Source: Anthonomus grandis grandis
Taxonomy: Eukaryota > Arthropoda > Insecta > Coleoptera > Curculionidae
DNA: 64,000 nucleotides
Assembly: GCF_022605725.1 (NCBI RefSeq)
Contig: NC_065550.1
Coordinates: forward strand, 558,001-622,000
Direction: 5' to 3'
Positions 10,301-22,300 of the stretch are shown piece by piece (position 1 is the first letter of the stretch; each line of letters starts with the position of its first letter). Position numbers and translations under genes: made by a program. Under the pieces are notes generated by a model that was given only the letters and a program-made list of their open reading frames with translations, did no database searches and had not been told where the DNA came from.

Positions 10301-13300
10301 AAAAAAATTTTTTATAAAAAAAAAACAGTATAAAATAAATTTTTTTTTTTTTTTGTTATATACATTACACCTCTTACCTAAGTCTAGGTTTCTTAAGTTA
10401 TAATTAAAATAGGAGCGTAGAATTATTTTTAACATGGGTTAAATTGTAGATGTTACTGTGGGCAAACTAGAATCAACAAGAAGCCAAGAAACAAATGTTT
10501 TTATTCTTCCGAGCGTTTATTTATTTAATTTTTATGATTCAATGTTATGTTGATAAGTTAAGGATAAGTAGATAAGGAAGATGTATGTATCTATACGTTC
10601 AAAACCAGAAACTTAATTTGTTAATACACTGTGTGATCTAAATTTGGGACATACACTCTTTGACAAAAATAAATTTTATGTTTTAGTTTTATCTTTTTGG
10701 TAGTAAATTAATTAAATTATAGTAACTTGCATTTAGATCATCGGTGTCTTGTTTCTTATTTATGCTTTCTTTATACTTTTTTATATTAACCATTTCTAGT
10801 AAAATTCTTTTTTTATAATTTGATTCTCTGCCAATGATCCGAGTGCTGTTAAAATCAAATTGGTGTTGTTGATTGAAGGAGTGTTCTGCTAGAGCAGTCT
10901 TCCCAGATGCTGCGTAGTTCGTTGGTTTTACGCTTCTTTCGTGTTCGCTAGTTCTGGTTTTTAAGTACCTGCCCGTTTGGCCCACATACAGACCTTGACA
11001 ATCAGAACAGGGTATTTTATAAACCACGCCACTTTGTAACTCATTTGGTGTTTTATCTTTGAGTTTTGAGAAGTATTTGTTGATGGTATTTTCATTTTTG
11101 AACGCTATTCTGACTTCATCATCAGAAACAACTCCTGATAGCCTTTCAGACAAACCTTTGACATAAGGAATTTTTGCAAATTTATGGTTTTGGTTTTCTT
11201 TGACTTTAATAGGTATAGGGTTGTTGTTTAGGATTTTGTTTAATAGTTTATGAGGAAAATTGTTTTTTAGTAAAATATCTTTAATTTTGTTAACATTTTT
11301 TTTATGAAAACTGGAGTGAGATAAGGCTATTGCGCGGGATTTTAGGTTGCTAATTATGTTTAATTTTTGTTTAAATGAGTGATTTGATTGGTAGTTAAGA
11401 AATCTCTCAGAGAAAGTGGGTTTGTGATACCAATCAGTGATGATTGTATTATCTTCTGTTCTGATTAATAGAATGTCTATTAATCAGAACAAAATAATTG
11501 AAACAAATAACAGTCAATACTCATCACACTCTATAGAGTGTGAAACAAATAACAAACTTCCATTTCTAGACATTCTATTAATCAGAACAGAAGATAATAC
11601 AATCATCACTGATTGGTATCACAAACCCACTTTCTCTGAGAGATTTCTTAACTACCAATCAAATCACTCATCAAACGTACATTCCACTTTTCGTGTAAAA
11701 GTTAAAACATGACATTTACCAACATTTAATGACTTTATATTAACCTTAAATGACTCAGACACTGAGTCTAAATCACTCTGCAACTCATCACAAACTTTAA
11801 TAGATGATATATGTTTAAATAACTTAAAGTCATCTGCAAACATGACACACTCAGAACATTCTACAGAATCTGGCAAGTCATTAATAAAAATCACAAACAG
11901 TAATGGACCAAGGTTACTGCCCTGTGGTACTCCAGACACTGCCATGTACTGCACATATAATTCTCTACCCATCTTAACCTGTTGAATTCTTTTTTTTTGA
12001 TAGGAAGCTATAAATTTACACGCGGACAGAGAAAAACCGAATTTACCCAGTTTAGTGATCATCAGACCGTGATCAACCTTATCAAAGGCTTTTTCACAGT
12101 CTGTCATGATCACTGCTCTTTATTATCAATAGCCTTAGCTGTTGCCTCTGTCAGAAGGTCAGGATTGGTGACAGTCGAGACTCCCGGCAAGAAACCGTGC
12201 TGCTGTAGAGCAAATTTATTTATAAAGGTGTTCAAGATATCTTGGTATAGAATGTTTTCAAAAATTTTTGCAAGAGAATTGAGAAGACTAATTGGTCGAT
12301 AATTGTCGATAACCAAACATGCATCTCCCGATTTAAATATTGGAGTTACTGTTGCATACTTCAGCATTTCAGGAAATGTATTCGTCATTAGACACAGATT
12401 AAAAATTGTTTTTAGTGTAGCACACAAAATATCAGAACATCCCTTATAAATATAAGAAGGTATGTGATTGTTACCAGTGGCTTTGGCTTTTTTGGCTTTA
12501 ATTTTTTGATAGTTGCTTTAATGTCGTCGTCAGATATAAAGGAAAACATAAAACTGCCGGAACATTCTTCAAATTTAGGCTCCTCAGACTGCCGGAAAAC
12601 TGACTCAAAATATGCAGCAAATGTGTTAGCAATGTCTAGAGCACAACAGAATGACCCTGAAATGAAACCTCTGTCGGAATATTAGGTTTTAAACGTTTAG
12701 ATCTTATAAAGTCCCAGAAGGTATTTGGGTCAATAAAAACATTGTTTTCAACTGTCTCATGATACAATTGCATTTCTTGTGTAGTTTGATATTCGATTGT
12801 GGCCCTCAGGGTTTTAAATTACTTTTTAACCTCCAAACTAGCATCCCCTATTTTATTTGTCTGTGGAGTTTACTTTTTAAACTTTATGTTTCTTTTTAAT
12901 TCTGTAGAAAAATAAATTGGATAGCTACTACTTTTGCAAATGTCGCTCTTTACTGTTTTTTCGGTATTGCTTGATCCAAGCATTCATATACCTTTTTGTA
13001 AAATAGATCAATACATATGTTTACATCTTTAGTTACTTCAAGATCTGACCAGTCAACATCCTTAAAAAATCCAATAAATTATACAACTTATAGAAATCAC
13101 CCCTTGAATAATCATAGATATGCTCACTGTGAGGAAGACTTATTCTCTTTTGTTGTGATGTAGGCAGAGTCTACTGTCTGAATACTAATGGAGGGATGGT
13201 ATGAATCCTCCTCTAAAATTAGACTATCGCAATGTTTTAAGTCTAAAATGTTCATATTTGACAGTACAAGGTCTAGTTGCCTTTGCATTTTGTTATAAAC

Positions 13301-16300
13301 AGAGTTGTGTTGATTAAGATTGTAAAAGTTTAAAAAATTATTTAAAAACTTACTTTTCTCACAGCCTTCCGTTGAATAAAGTGGTAAATTGAAATCACCT
13401 AAAATTATTACATCTACATTCTTATCTAAAATACACTCAAATTAATTAAAAAATTGGACATATATATCTACATTTACATTAGGTGGGATATAAACAGCAC
13501 ATAAATAAAATAATTTCTTTTTACTTTTAATATTTACCAGTAAGCACTCGAGATTAGAGCTATTAGGAATATCCATGCTTACATTTTGCATGCTCAAATT
13601 CTTCTTCACAGCCACAAGAACTCCACCTCCTCTTCTGCCATCATTTCGGTCATTTCTGAGTACATAACATATAATATAACATATAATTTTACAATAATTT
13701 ACAATAATTTTACAAAACTCACAAAAGTATAAATAGATGTACACCTAGATTAGAATCTGTGTGTGTACAAAACAAAAGTAATTAAGAAGATAATATATAT
13801 AATTCACAATTCACTTAAAGTTATATACTATATACCAAATATATCAATATACTGTATACTATATTATACTATATACTAACTATATTAAAACCAAAGAATA
13901 AACCAAAATAATGATTAAATGAACTAATGATTTAAATCGCCCTAGTGAGAATAACAGATCTTAACCACAAATATACTGATAAAGCTGCATATACCCTATA
14001 TTTAATTTGCAAATAAATAATTATCTACACAACACCGTAGCAAAAACTTCAAAGTTTTCATGAAGCAACCTATTTATTTCTCTACTAAACATATGTATAT
14101 TTCGAACTTCTCTAATACTACTTGGAAGAAGGTTAAAAAATTTTGGGCCAAGGTATGTTAAAAACCTTTGAGTAGTCGCTCTTGTCAGAAAAGGCACACT
14201 AACAGAATGCACTGCTTGGCTTCTAGTATAGCAACCCAAGTTCTCTATCGGTCGCCGCAAATTAGGATATTTATAGACAAATATTAGCACTGACTTAGCA
14301 TACATTTGCTGTATTGTAAAAACGCGCGCTTCTTGGTATAAACGGTTTGAGGAGTATCTGGGATGTTTTTTTAAAATTACTCGTAAAAGGTATTTTTGAG
14401 TAATGTTTAAAATATTTATGGTACTGGCAAATGATCCTCCCCATATTGATATTCCATATCTAATGACTGATTCAGCCAAGGATGTATATAACATTTTTAA
14501 AATGTCGTATTATTACCTGTTATCAAATTAGTACCTGTTATCAAAGAGCTCTGCATTATGAATACCATCCGTCAGCCAGGTCTCAGTCAGGATGATCAGA
14601 TCATATTCCTCTGCCAAAATACTGGTATAAACTTCACTAATCTTTGCTCTGAGTCCTCGAACATTCTGATAATAGACCCGCAATGAAGTTGTTTTTTTCG
14701 TTGGTGTTGATGTTTCATTTAAGGATCTTTCTTGGTTGGTCACATCCTTCTATTCATAGACATATTTTAGATTTTGATTTCTTACTTGTATATTTGTGTT
14801 GTGCTATTTATTATTTATTTATTTTGATGTTACACTAATATGTTTTAGATTAATGATTGTTTGTCTCAGTTGTTGATTGTTTACAAAAAGAAATATATAT
14901 ATGTATTTTTTTTTACCACAGCTTTGTTAACAACATCTTGGTGTTTTAGATGAATAAAGCTTTATTTCATTTGATTTGATTTGATTTATCAAACTTGTTT
15001 CTTACAGATTGTATGTTAAGCAGAAAAAGTTTATCATGACCAGGCACACTTTCAACATTCACAGAATTGCAGCTGGTTGGTTACTCCAAAAAATCATTGC
15101 TATTCAAACAATAATTAGAAGCTGCAACACCTTCTCTAACCACCTCAGTCTCAAGATCAGTACCAAGTTTAAATTAGCTTTAAAAAAATGGTTTTTCTTT
15201 TAACATTTCCTTTATTGATAAGCTAATACTCTTTACTAAACATCTTTATTCATCTATCTTAATATATTATGTTTCATAAAAAATTTCTATTCACAGATGG
15301 TTGACGGACAAATTCTCAATGATTATTCGGTACTGCCAAATGACGTTATAGTTGTTATGAAGCGACAAGTTTTACAAGAAACAAACCTAAAAACGACCTC
15401 TTCAAAGGATGGTAATAATGAACAAAAAAAGTCTGTAAGTAAAGAAACAACACCAGATTGTGACCAGCTAGTTGATGCGATGTCAGATTACTATCGTGTT
15501 GGAGACTTTGTGGATGTAAGACTATTGGATACTGGTGCTTGGTATGAGGCCGTTATAGAAAAGATCTTGAAAAAGGATGGGGATGAAGAGGTTGATAAAA
15601 ACCTGATATTTCGGTTAAAAAGGTAAGAATTGGTACAAAATTGGTACAAAATTAAAAAGCGGTGCCCTCAGATTAGGGACCTTAAAGTAGAATTGTTGCC
15701 TGTTAACAGTGAGACTATTTCTTTTAAGATAAGCATCAGCGGCGATTGCAGGAATGATTTTTTAAGACCGGGTAACTGGCCTAGAGGGGTTATCTTGCGA
15801 AAATTTTGGTTAAATAATAAACACAAGATAAATTTTCATCAAAATCAAACGAATCAAACCATAATTTAGTGCGGGATGGCCCTTCTGGTTCAGGTGTTTG
15901 TGTGTATTATGCTAATACAGGTGGTATGAGAACTAAAATAAAAGATTTTCAGCAGGCACTTAGTGTTAGTTGCTGCTGCTATGATATTGTTATGATTGCA
16001 GAGACTTGGTTAACATCTGAATATTCAGATGCTGAAATTGGAGTACCAAATTATGATTTATATAGATATGATCGTCAAATGGGTACAAATACTACCAAGG
16101 CTCGTGGAGGTGGTGTATTGATTGCGGCTAAAAAGAGTTTATGTACACATAGAATTGGTATCCCACTTGTTGATGTGGATATTTATCAAATCTATTTGAC
16201 TTTTACAATTGACAATCAAAGCTTTGTTGTTGGTTGCATTTATATACTATCTCCATCTCCACTTCAAGCCTATTTAAGCCATTGTGAATCCGTTGAACAT

Positions 16301-19300
16301 GTATATAGTAGATATTTAAGTAGTTTGTTTGTCTTGGCAGGTGACTACAATTTACCACATGCTAGATGGGAGAATGATGATCTTGGTTTGGTGGTTGGTG
16401 GTTGTCTGGAGAATGACAGAGAGTCTGTGCTTTCTCTGGCCAACTGCTTTAGCTTCTATAACTTTTTTCAGGTAAATGGGGTTTTAAATACCAACGGGGT
16501 TGCCTTGGATCTTGTATTTAGTAGCTCAGATTTAACTAGTGTCGAACGTGCAATAGACAAGATTTTTGAGAATAGCTTGCACCATACAGCAATTAGTTTT
16601 GACCTTTGTTGTGCAGAAAATTCTGATGATATGATATATGAGGAATATTTTTATGATTTTGGTAAGGGAGATTACATAGCAATTAACGATTGTCTTGCCG
16701 GGATAGACTGGAATCAATTGTTTTTGGGAGAGACATCTATTGATGTCATAGTTTCAATTTTCTATAATGTGATCTACCACTCAATGGAAAGGTTTATTCC
16801 TCTAAAGAGGTACAAAAGTTCTTCTTTTCTGTGTTGGTTTTCTTCAGAGCTTCGCAGTTTGATCATAAGAAAGAAACAAATTCACAAAAAGTTTAAAATT
16901 AGTGGTCAACAGCAGGAATATGATGAATTTGTATTTTTTAAACATCAATGTGAGTACTTAAGAGAGTTGTGCTATCAACAATATATTAATAAGGTGGAAA
17001 TGAATCTCGCTAGCAATCCGAGGTACTTCTGGTCATATATTCGAAATAAAAGAACTGGTTTTAGCCTTGGTGATCAGACTGCAAGAGGTGTAGCCTCTGG
17101 GATGACACATTCTTTGGACTCTAAGATCTATTCTATTCACGGTGAAGTTCACTCCAACTATACTTTATCCCAGATGGCAAACCGTATATTTGAATTAACC
17201 ACTGACTATGTTAGTACGGATAACATTATTGTTTGCTTAGATTTAGGATCAACTTATTTTGACTGTCACTCCTTTTATGGTTTACTTTCTTTGGGTAAAT
17301 TCACTAATTTAACTTTAAGCTTAACTTACGATGATACAAATAAGTTTAATTATATTCATGTGGTATCTATTTGTAACAGATTTCTTAAGTCCCAAAGGGC
17401 TTCAGTAAGAATTTTCAGCAATAACTCTTAAAATAATAAATTTAGAATTAGTAAGAGTGCTCTTTGTGTTCGTCTGGTTTTGTTTGTTACTGTTAGTTAT
17501 GCGTTAAAAAGAAATTTTGTACTCTCCCCCGTTCTATTATCTAATGTTAATTTTGATAAGCATTCCAGTGGCTCTAACTCTGATAGTTCTCCTCTTACTC
17601 TTAACTCTACTTCAGCTGATGCCTTGGTTAGTTCTTCTTTTTTAGGGTAGGCAACTTTGACGCATGCATTTCTATTATGCTTTTGAATATTCAATCACTG
17701 CGCGGTAAATTTGATGATTTGTATATACTTTTAGACAGTTTAAATTTTCCAAACATTGTCTTACTTACTGAGCACTGGTTGAGAAATGAGGAACCAATTT
17801 CCCTTCCTGGCTACTCTGTAGCTTCCAAATTCTGTAGGGCTGGCCTTGGATATGGTGGCACTGTGGCTCTTGTGCATCAATGTTTTTGCGACGGCTTTGT
17901 TGGTTTTGGCGATTTTGATGATCTTAGTGTCGAAAAGGAGTTTGAATTCTCAATTGTTTATTCTGGTAAAGCCAATTATTATATTGTGTGTATGTATCGT
18001 TCCCCAAATAGTAGTATAAGTACTTTTTTAAATAGTCTTGAACAATTCCTTTTAAAATTTTCTCCTAAAAATACTATAATTCTTGCTGGCGATCTTAATA
18101 TAGAAAGAAAGGAAGAAAGAAAATGTGCTATATTACGTAAGACAACAAAATCTTGTGTACAAGCATCCTAAAAACTAAAAAATTCCAAATTTACTTTAAA
18201 TTTCAAATTTCAAACAAACATAACATCTAATACACTTTACCATAACATTTACACACATTACCAAAATTAATCATAACAAAACAGATTGAGAAAAAAAAAA
18301 GCATCTTTTTGATAAATTTCATTAAAAAATAAGTAAAGCTGTCAATAAAACTGAATTTAGAAGAAGTAAATTAAATTATTTAACAGGAAACAAAACTAAA
18401 ACACTAAAATGATGTCAGAGCACAGGTTAAAAGGTATCATTGAAAAAATCGTCAAGGCTATAATATGCCCTGGATAATAAAAGTGATTTTAATTCCTTTT
18501 TGAATCTCTTAACTTCTAAAATTTGTCTGATACATAGAGGAACGGGAAAATCGTTAACCTGGCGAGTCATATGACCAGTGTTAGAGGGAGGTTTAGGACA
18601 TTTATGAATAAGAGTAGCTGTTTCTAAGATAAAAAGAGAAAAAAGAGTTAGGATTTTTTGAGATATAAAGAGAGGTTTACAAGAATCTCTTAACCCAGCG
18701 GAACATAGGTATCTAACTGCCTTTTTTTGAATCACAAAAATTATGTTTAATAATCCCTTGTTGCTTAAACCCCAAAAAGGCAAGCCATAACGAAGGTGGG
18801 ACTCAATAAGAGAAAAGTACACTGAACGTGCAACTACCCCTCCCAGCTCATGCCCCGCCATTCTTACTGCAAAGCATCCAGAGGATAATTTTGATGCAAG
18901 ATTTAGGATATGATCTTCGAAGCGAAGGCGACCATCAATGGTAATACCAAGGAACTTAATATAGATTTTGAAGATGGGGAGAATAGGGCTACATTGGATT
19001 TAATTAATTTGCTTTCCTCTTTTAATATTTCTATGCATGTTAACAGCCCTACGCGTGTAACAGGTACCACATCAACAACCATTGACTATGTTGCCTCCAA
19101 TATACAGGAGAATGTAATTTGTAATGTATTTGATCCAGCTTTGTCTGATCATAGTGCCATCCTGGCTCAGGTGCCATTCAGAAAAAGATACAAATCTAGA
19201 GGTTTGGGTAGAATTTACAGCACAAGGAACTTCCGGTCTTTTGATGCAGGATGTCGGTCTTTTCATTGGGACTCAGTATTTTGTGAGCAGGATGCTCTTG

Positions 19301-22300
19301 CTTCATTTCACGCATCTCTTTCAAAGTTAGTTGATAGATACCTTCCCGTTCACCCATTAAAAAATCGATTTAGGGACCGGAAAAGATGGTTAACTCCTGG
19401 TATTCGCATTTCCGGTCGTAATTTTAGATTTTTTGGTATTTTAAAAAAGTTCTACCCGATAAATAATTTTGTATTGTCGCTATTCTCGAGATATCGAAAA
19501 GTTTACCGGAAAGTTGTGTGTGAGGCGAAAAGACTCTATTATTCCAAACGTTTGAAATATTCCTCCAATGAGCAACGCGAAGCGTGGTCAATTGTTAATG
19601 AGGTTGTGTCCAAAAGTAATGGCTCTCAAGAAGTGCAGATTGATTCTGACATATTGAATAAGTACTTTTGTTCGGTTGCTGATATCCTCACAAAGGGTCT
19701 CTCTTCCACTTATGACCCTCTCAAATTTTTACCTACCACTAGTGGAAACTCATTTTACCACAGCCCCACTACTCCCAGGGAGATTTTTTGCACTATAGGA
19801 TCGATGAAAAAGAAAAGGGCATCTATAGTGACGATGGTATTTCAGTGAATTTATTGGAAAAACTTCCTTTTGAGTGCTATTCAGGCTCTTTCTGATGCTA
19901 TTAATATTTCATTTCAGTCGGGCACATTTCCTCTTTGCCTAAAATTAGCAAAAATGTTGCCTCTTTATAAGGGTGGTGATCGTTCTAGTCCATCCAACTA
20001 TAGGCCGATTTCAATTTTGTCTACTTTATCTAAGTTAATTGAAAGACTTATGAAGGATCGTCTTTTAAGGTTTCTTCTGGGGGAAGGGGTTCTTTGAGAT
20101 GAACAATTTGGTTTTCTATCAGGGAAAAGCACCTCTGACGCTATGTTTGATTTCTTGTCCAAACTTCTCCAGGGTGTTAATGGAAGAGAGGCGACTGCGG
20201 CGGTGTTCTGTGACTTGTCCAAAGCTTTTGATTGTGTGAGTCATAGGATACTGCTTCAGAAGCTTTCTGCTTATGGAGTTAGGGGTGTTGCACTGAAGTG
20301 GTTTGAGTGCTATTTGTCTGGTCGCGAGCAGTCTGTGTACCTTAATGGTGACTTTTCTGGTAGGGAGTCTGTGGATTGTGGTGTTCCACAGGGGTCAGTC
20401 CTTGGTCCCTTTCTATTTCTTGTATACATTAATGATCTTATTACTCTTAGCATATGTGGACATTTTACATTGTTTGCTGACGACACAACGGTTTTATGGC
20501 CGAATAAAGATCCCAAGCAGCTTGTCAGAGATGTTGCAGCCGATCTCCTAAAATTGAAGCAATGGTGTGATTCCAATCAACTTTGCTTAAATATGTCAAA
20601 GTCCCATATTATTGGTTTCAATTTTCAAGCTGAGTCTTGATTTTGGTGAGAACGCATTGGACATGGTAGACAATTCTGCATTTCTTGGTTTAGTCATTGA
20701 TAAAGATTTAAAGTTTTCTGACCATATAATAAAGTTAAATAAAAAACTTGCTTCTGGCTGCTTCTCTGTTAGGGCAACCGCTCATGAACTGGGGAGAGAT
20801 GTTGCTCGTGATGTGTACTTTGCTTTGTTCGAGTCGCATTTAAGGTATGCTCTTCCATTTTGGGGTGCATGTTCAAATTGTCTGTTTCAGTCTGTTTTTG
20901 TGCTGCAAAAGAGGGCTGTCAGAAGTTTATTTAAGGTCCATTCTAGAATGCATTGTGGTAATCTTTTCAAAGAGAGCCGTATTTTGACCCTGCCATCATT
21001 ATTTATTTTGGAAACTGCATGTTTAATATTCAAAAATAAGAACAGTTTTCCAATCCGACATCACAGTTATCCTACCAGACAGATTAATAATATTCCCCTT
21101 CCTATTCCTCATTTTACATCTATCAAAGATTCATTTATATATCTCGGTTTAATGATTTATAATCACATTAGCGTGGAATTAAGAAGTGTTCAGTCTTTGC
21201 GCCAGTTTCGCTGTAAACTGAAGTCATATTCTAAAAGCCTTTTTTAAGGCTGAGGATGTTGTGTAGTAGATGCTAAGCTTTTAACCTGTTAATTTTAATT
21301 TTGAACATACCTTTATGTGTCCCTTTATCTCTGCTACCTTTGTCTACATGCATATATTTTGTTTTATAAAGATTTTGTTTGTAACATTTTTCTCTTGCAT
21401 TTTTTTTTTTTTTTTTTAGGCATTTTATATGTTGTATAAATTTTTTATATTTGTTTTGTAAAATCTGATTTGATTGTATTTATTTTTTGAAGCTTTGTCA
21501 ATAAAATTCGCATACATGTACCAAATTTTCGACAATAAAGTACTTGGAAAAAACAAAAAGCCTTCCCTCCAGAATGACATACAATAACAGGATTAGTATG
21601 AATATCTCGGATACTGCAGATATGTTTGCAGAATACTTTTCATCGGTCTATTCGGATGAGCAAGTCAATGACATACCATCTTTTGATTTTGATAAATCAA
21701 TTTGTCTGAGCAATTTAACTCTGTCAACGCAGGATGTTTATGAGGTTATTACTTCCTCTAAGAATAAGCTCTGCTCTGGACCAGATGGGATTCCGGCATT
21801 CTTCCTAAAGAAATGTGTTTGTGTTCTTACAAAACCAATACTGTTCATTTTCAACAAATCTCTAGGTACTGGTTCTTATCCCACTCTCTAGAAGAGAAGT
21901 TTTCTAAAACCCATTTTTAAATCTGGTAGTAGAAATGAAATTTCCAATTATCGAGCTGTGTTTAACCAATCTGAGTTGCCAAAGCTCCTTGACTGCCTGG
22001 TCAGTCATAGGATTGCTTGGAGTTTTAAATCTTTATTTAATCCTGAGCAATTTGGATTTATAAAAGGCAGATCTACTGATGCTAATTTGGTGCTGTATGT
22101 CAACTACCTCTACCGCAACTTGGAGAAGGGACTTCAGGTTGACTCAATATATATAGATTTTTCCAAGGCTTTTGATCGAGTTAACCATGGGGTACTCTTG
22201 CAGAAGCTTAGGGCTTTAGGTATTGTGGGGCCTCTTCTTCAGTGGATCTCGGGATTCATCAGAGGTAGAACCCAGATTGTAAATCTTGGAGGTAGATGTT

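Larger units (their letters stand above)
10030..11688 (-). mobile_element. Penelope-like element with inverted partial duplication, inserted in LINE G
   Basis: The minus strand carries RT C-terminal sequence (FSERFLNYQSNHS at about 11400, then NFPHKLLNKILNNNPIPIKV) and a GIY-YIG endonuclease (10689-11153). At about 11568-11669 the same RT stretch recurs on the plus strand (LPFLDILLIR, DWYHKPTFSERFLNY), giving a head-to-head inverted pair. LINE G flanks both sides. The 8-bp word tttcgtgt borders the insertion at 10022-10029 and 11689-11696 and is a candidate target duplication, embedded in a looser 20-bp similarity. At the left end lies a hammerhead-like motif. The element is truncated: no complete RT palm is present. 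Confidence 0.8.
9160..14750 (-). mobile_element. LINE G: Jockey/CR1-type, nearly full ORF2 but interrupted twice
   Basis: Reading on the minus strand: endonuclease N-terminus at 14743-14528 (LRVYYQNVRGLRAKI, DLIILTETWLTDG); rest of the endonuclease at about 13640-12960 (RRGGGVLVAVKK, VIILGDFNLP, QLDLVLSN, DSYHPSI); RT at about 12430-11690 (IFKSGDACLVIDNYRPISLL, DCEKAFDKVDHG, SGVPQGSNLGPLLF, MFADDFKLF); and C-terminal region 9996-9340 (ECRDLGVYM, LVRPHLKYASVIWSP). The two gaps are filled by LINE H (about 13660-14525) and an inverted Penelope-like insertion (10030-11688). The palm Asp pair FADD is intact, but several stops and frameshifts exist (for example around 12427 and 12960-13440). Confidence 0.85.
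7383..15296 (+). other. UHRF1: UHRF1 intron 1 (7.9 kb)
   Basis: This intron is filled by Penelope-like debris (about 7570-8330), a plus-strand LINE tail (about 8340-9160), a large minus-strand LINE with two nested insertions (about 9160-14750) and a plus-strand LINE tail (about 14940-14995). The acceptor is ttcacag at 15290-15296. An ORF at 15009-15203 has no recognisable homology and is probably chance. Confidence 0.85.

Noticed and set aside
12464..12685. 73-codon plus-strand ORF in LINE G
   Set aside because: Antisense shadow of the RT linker region on the minus strand.
15630..15869. Extension of the UHRF1 Tudor exon past 15622
   Set aside because: After the donor the frames stop, and the next ORF reads as an ORF1 C-terminus of LINE A (GNWPRGVILRKF), unlike any Tudor sequence.
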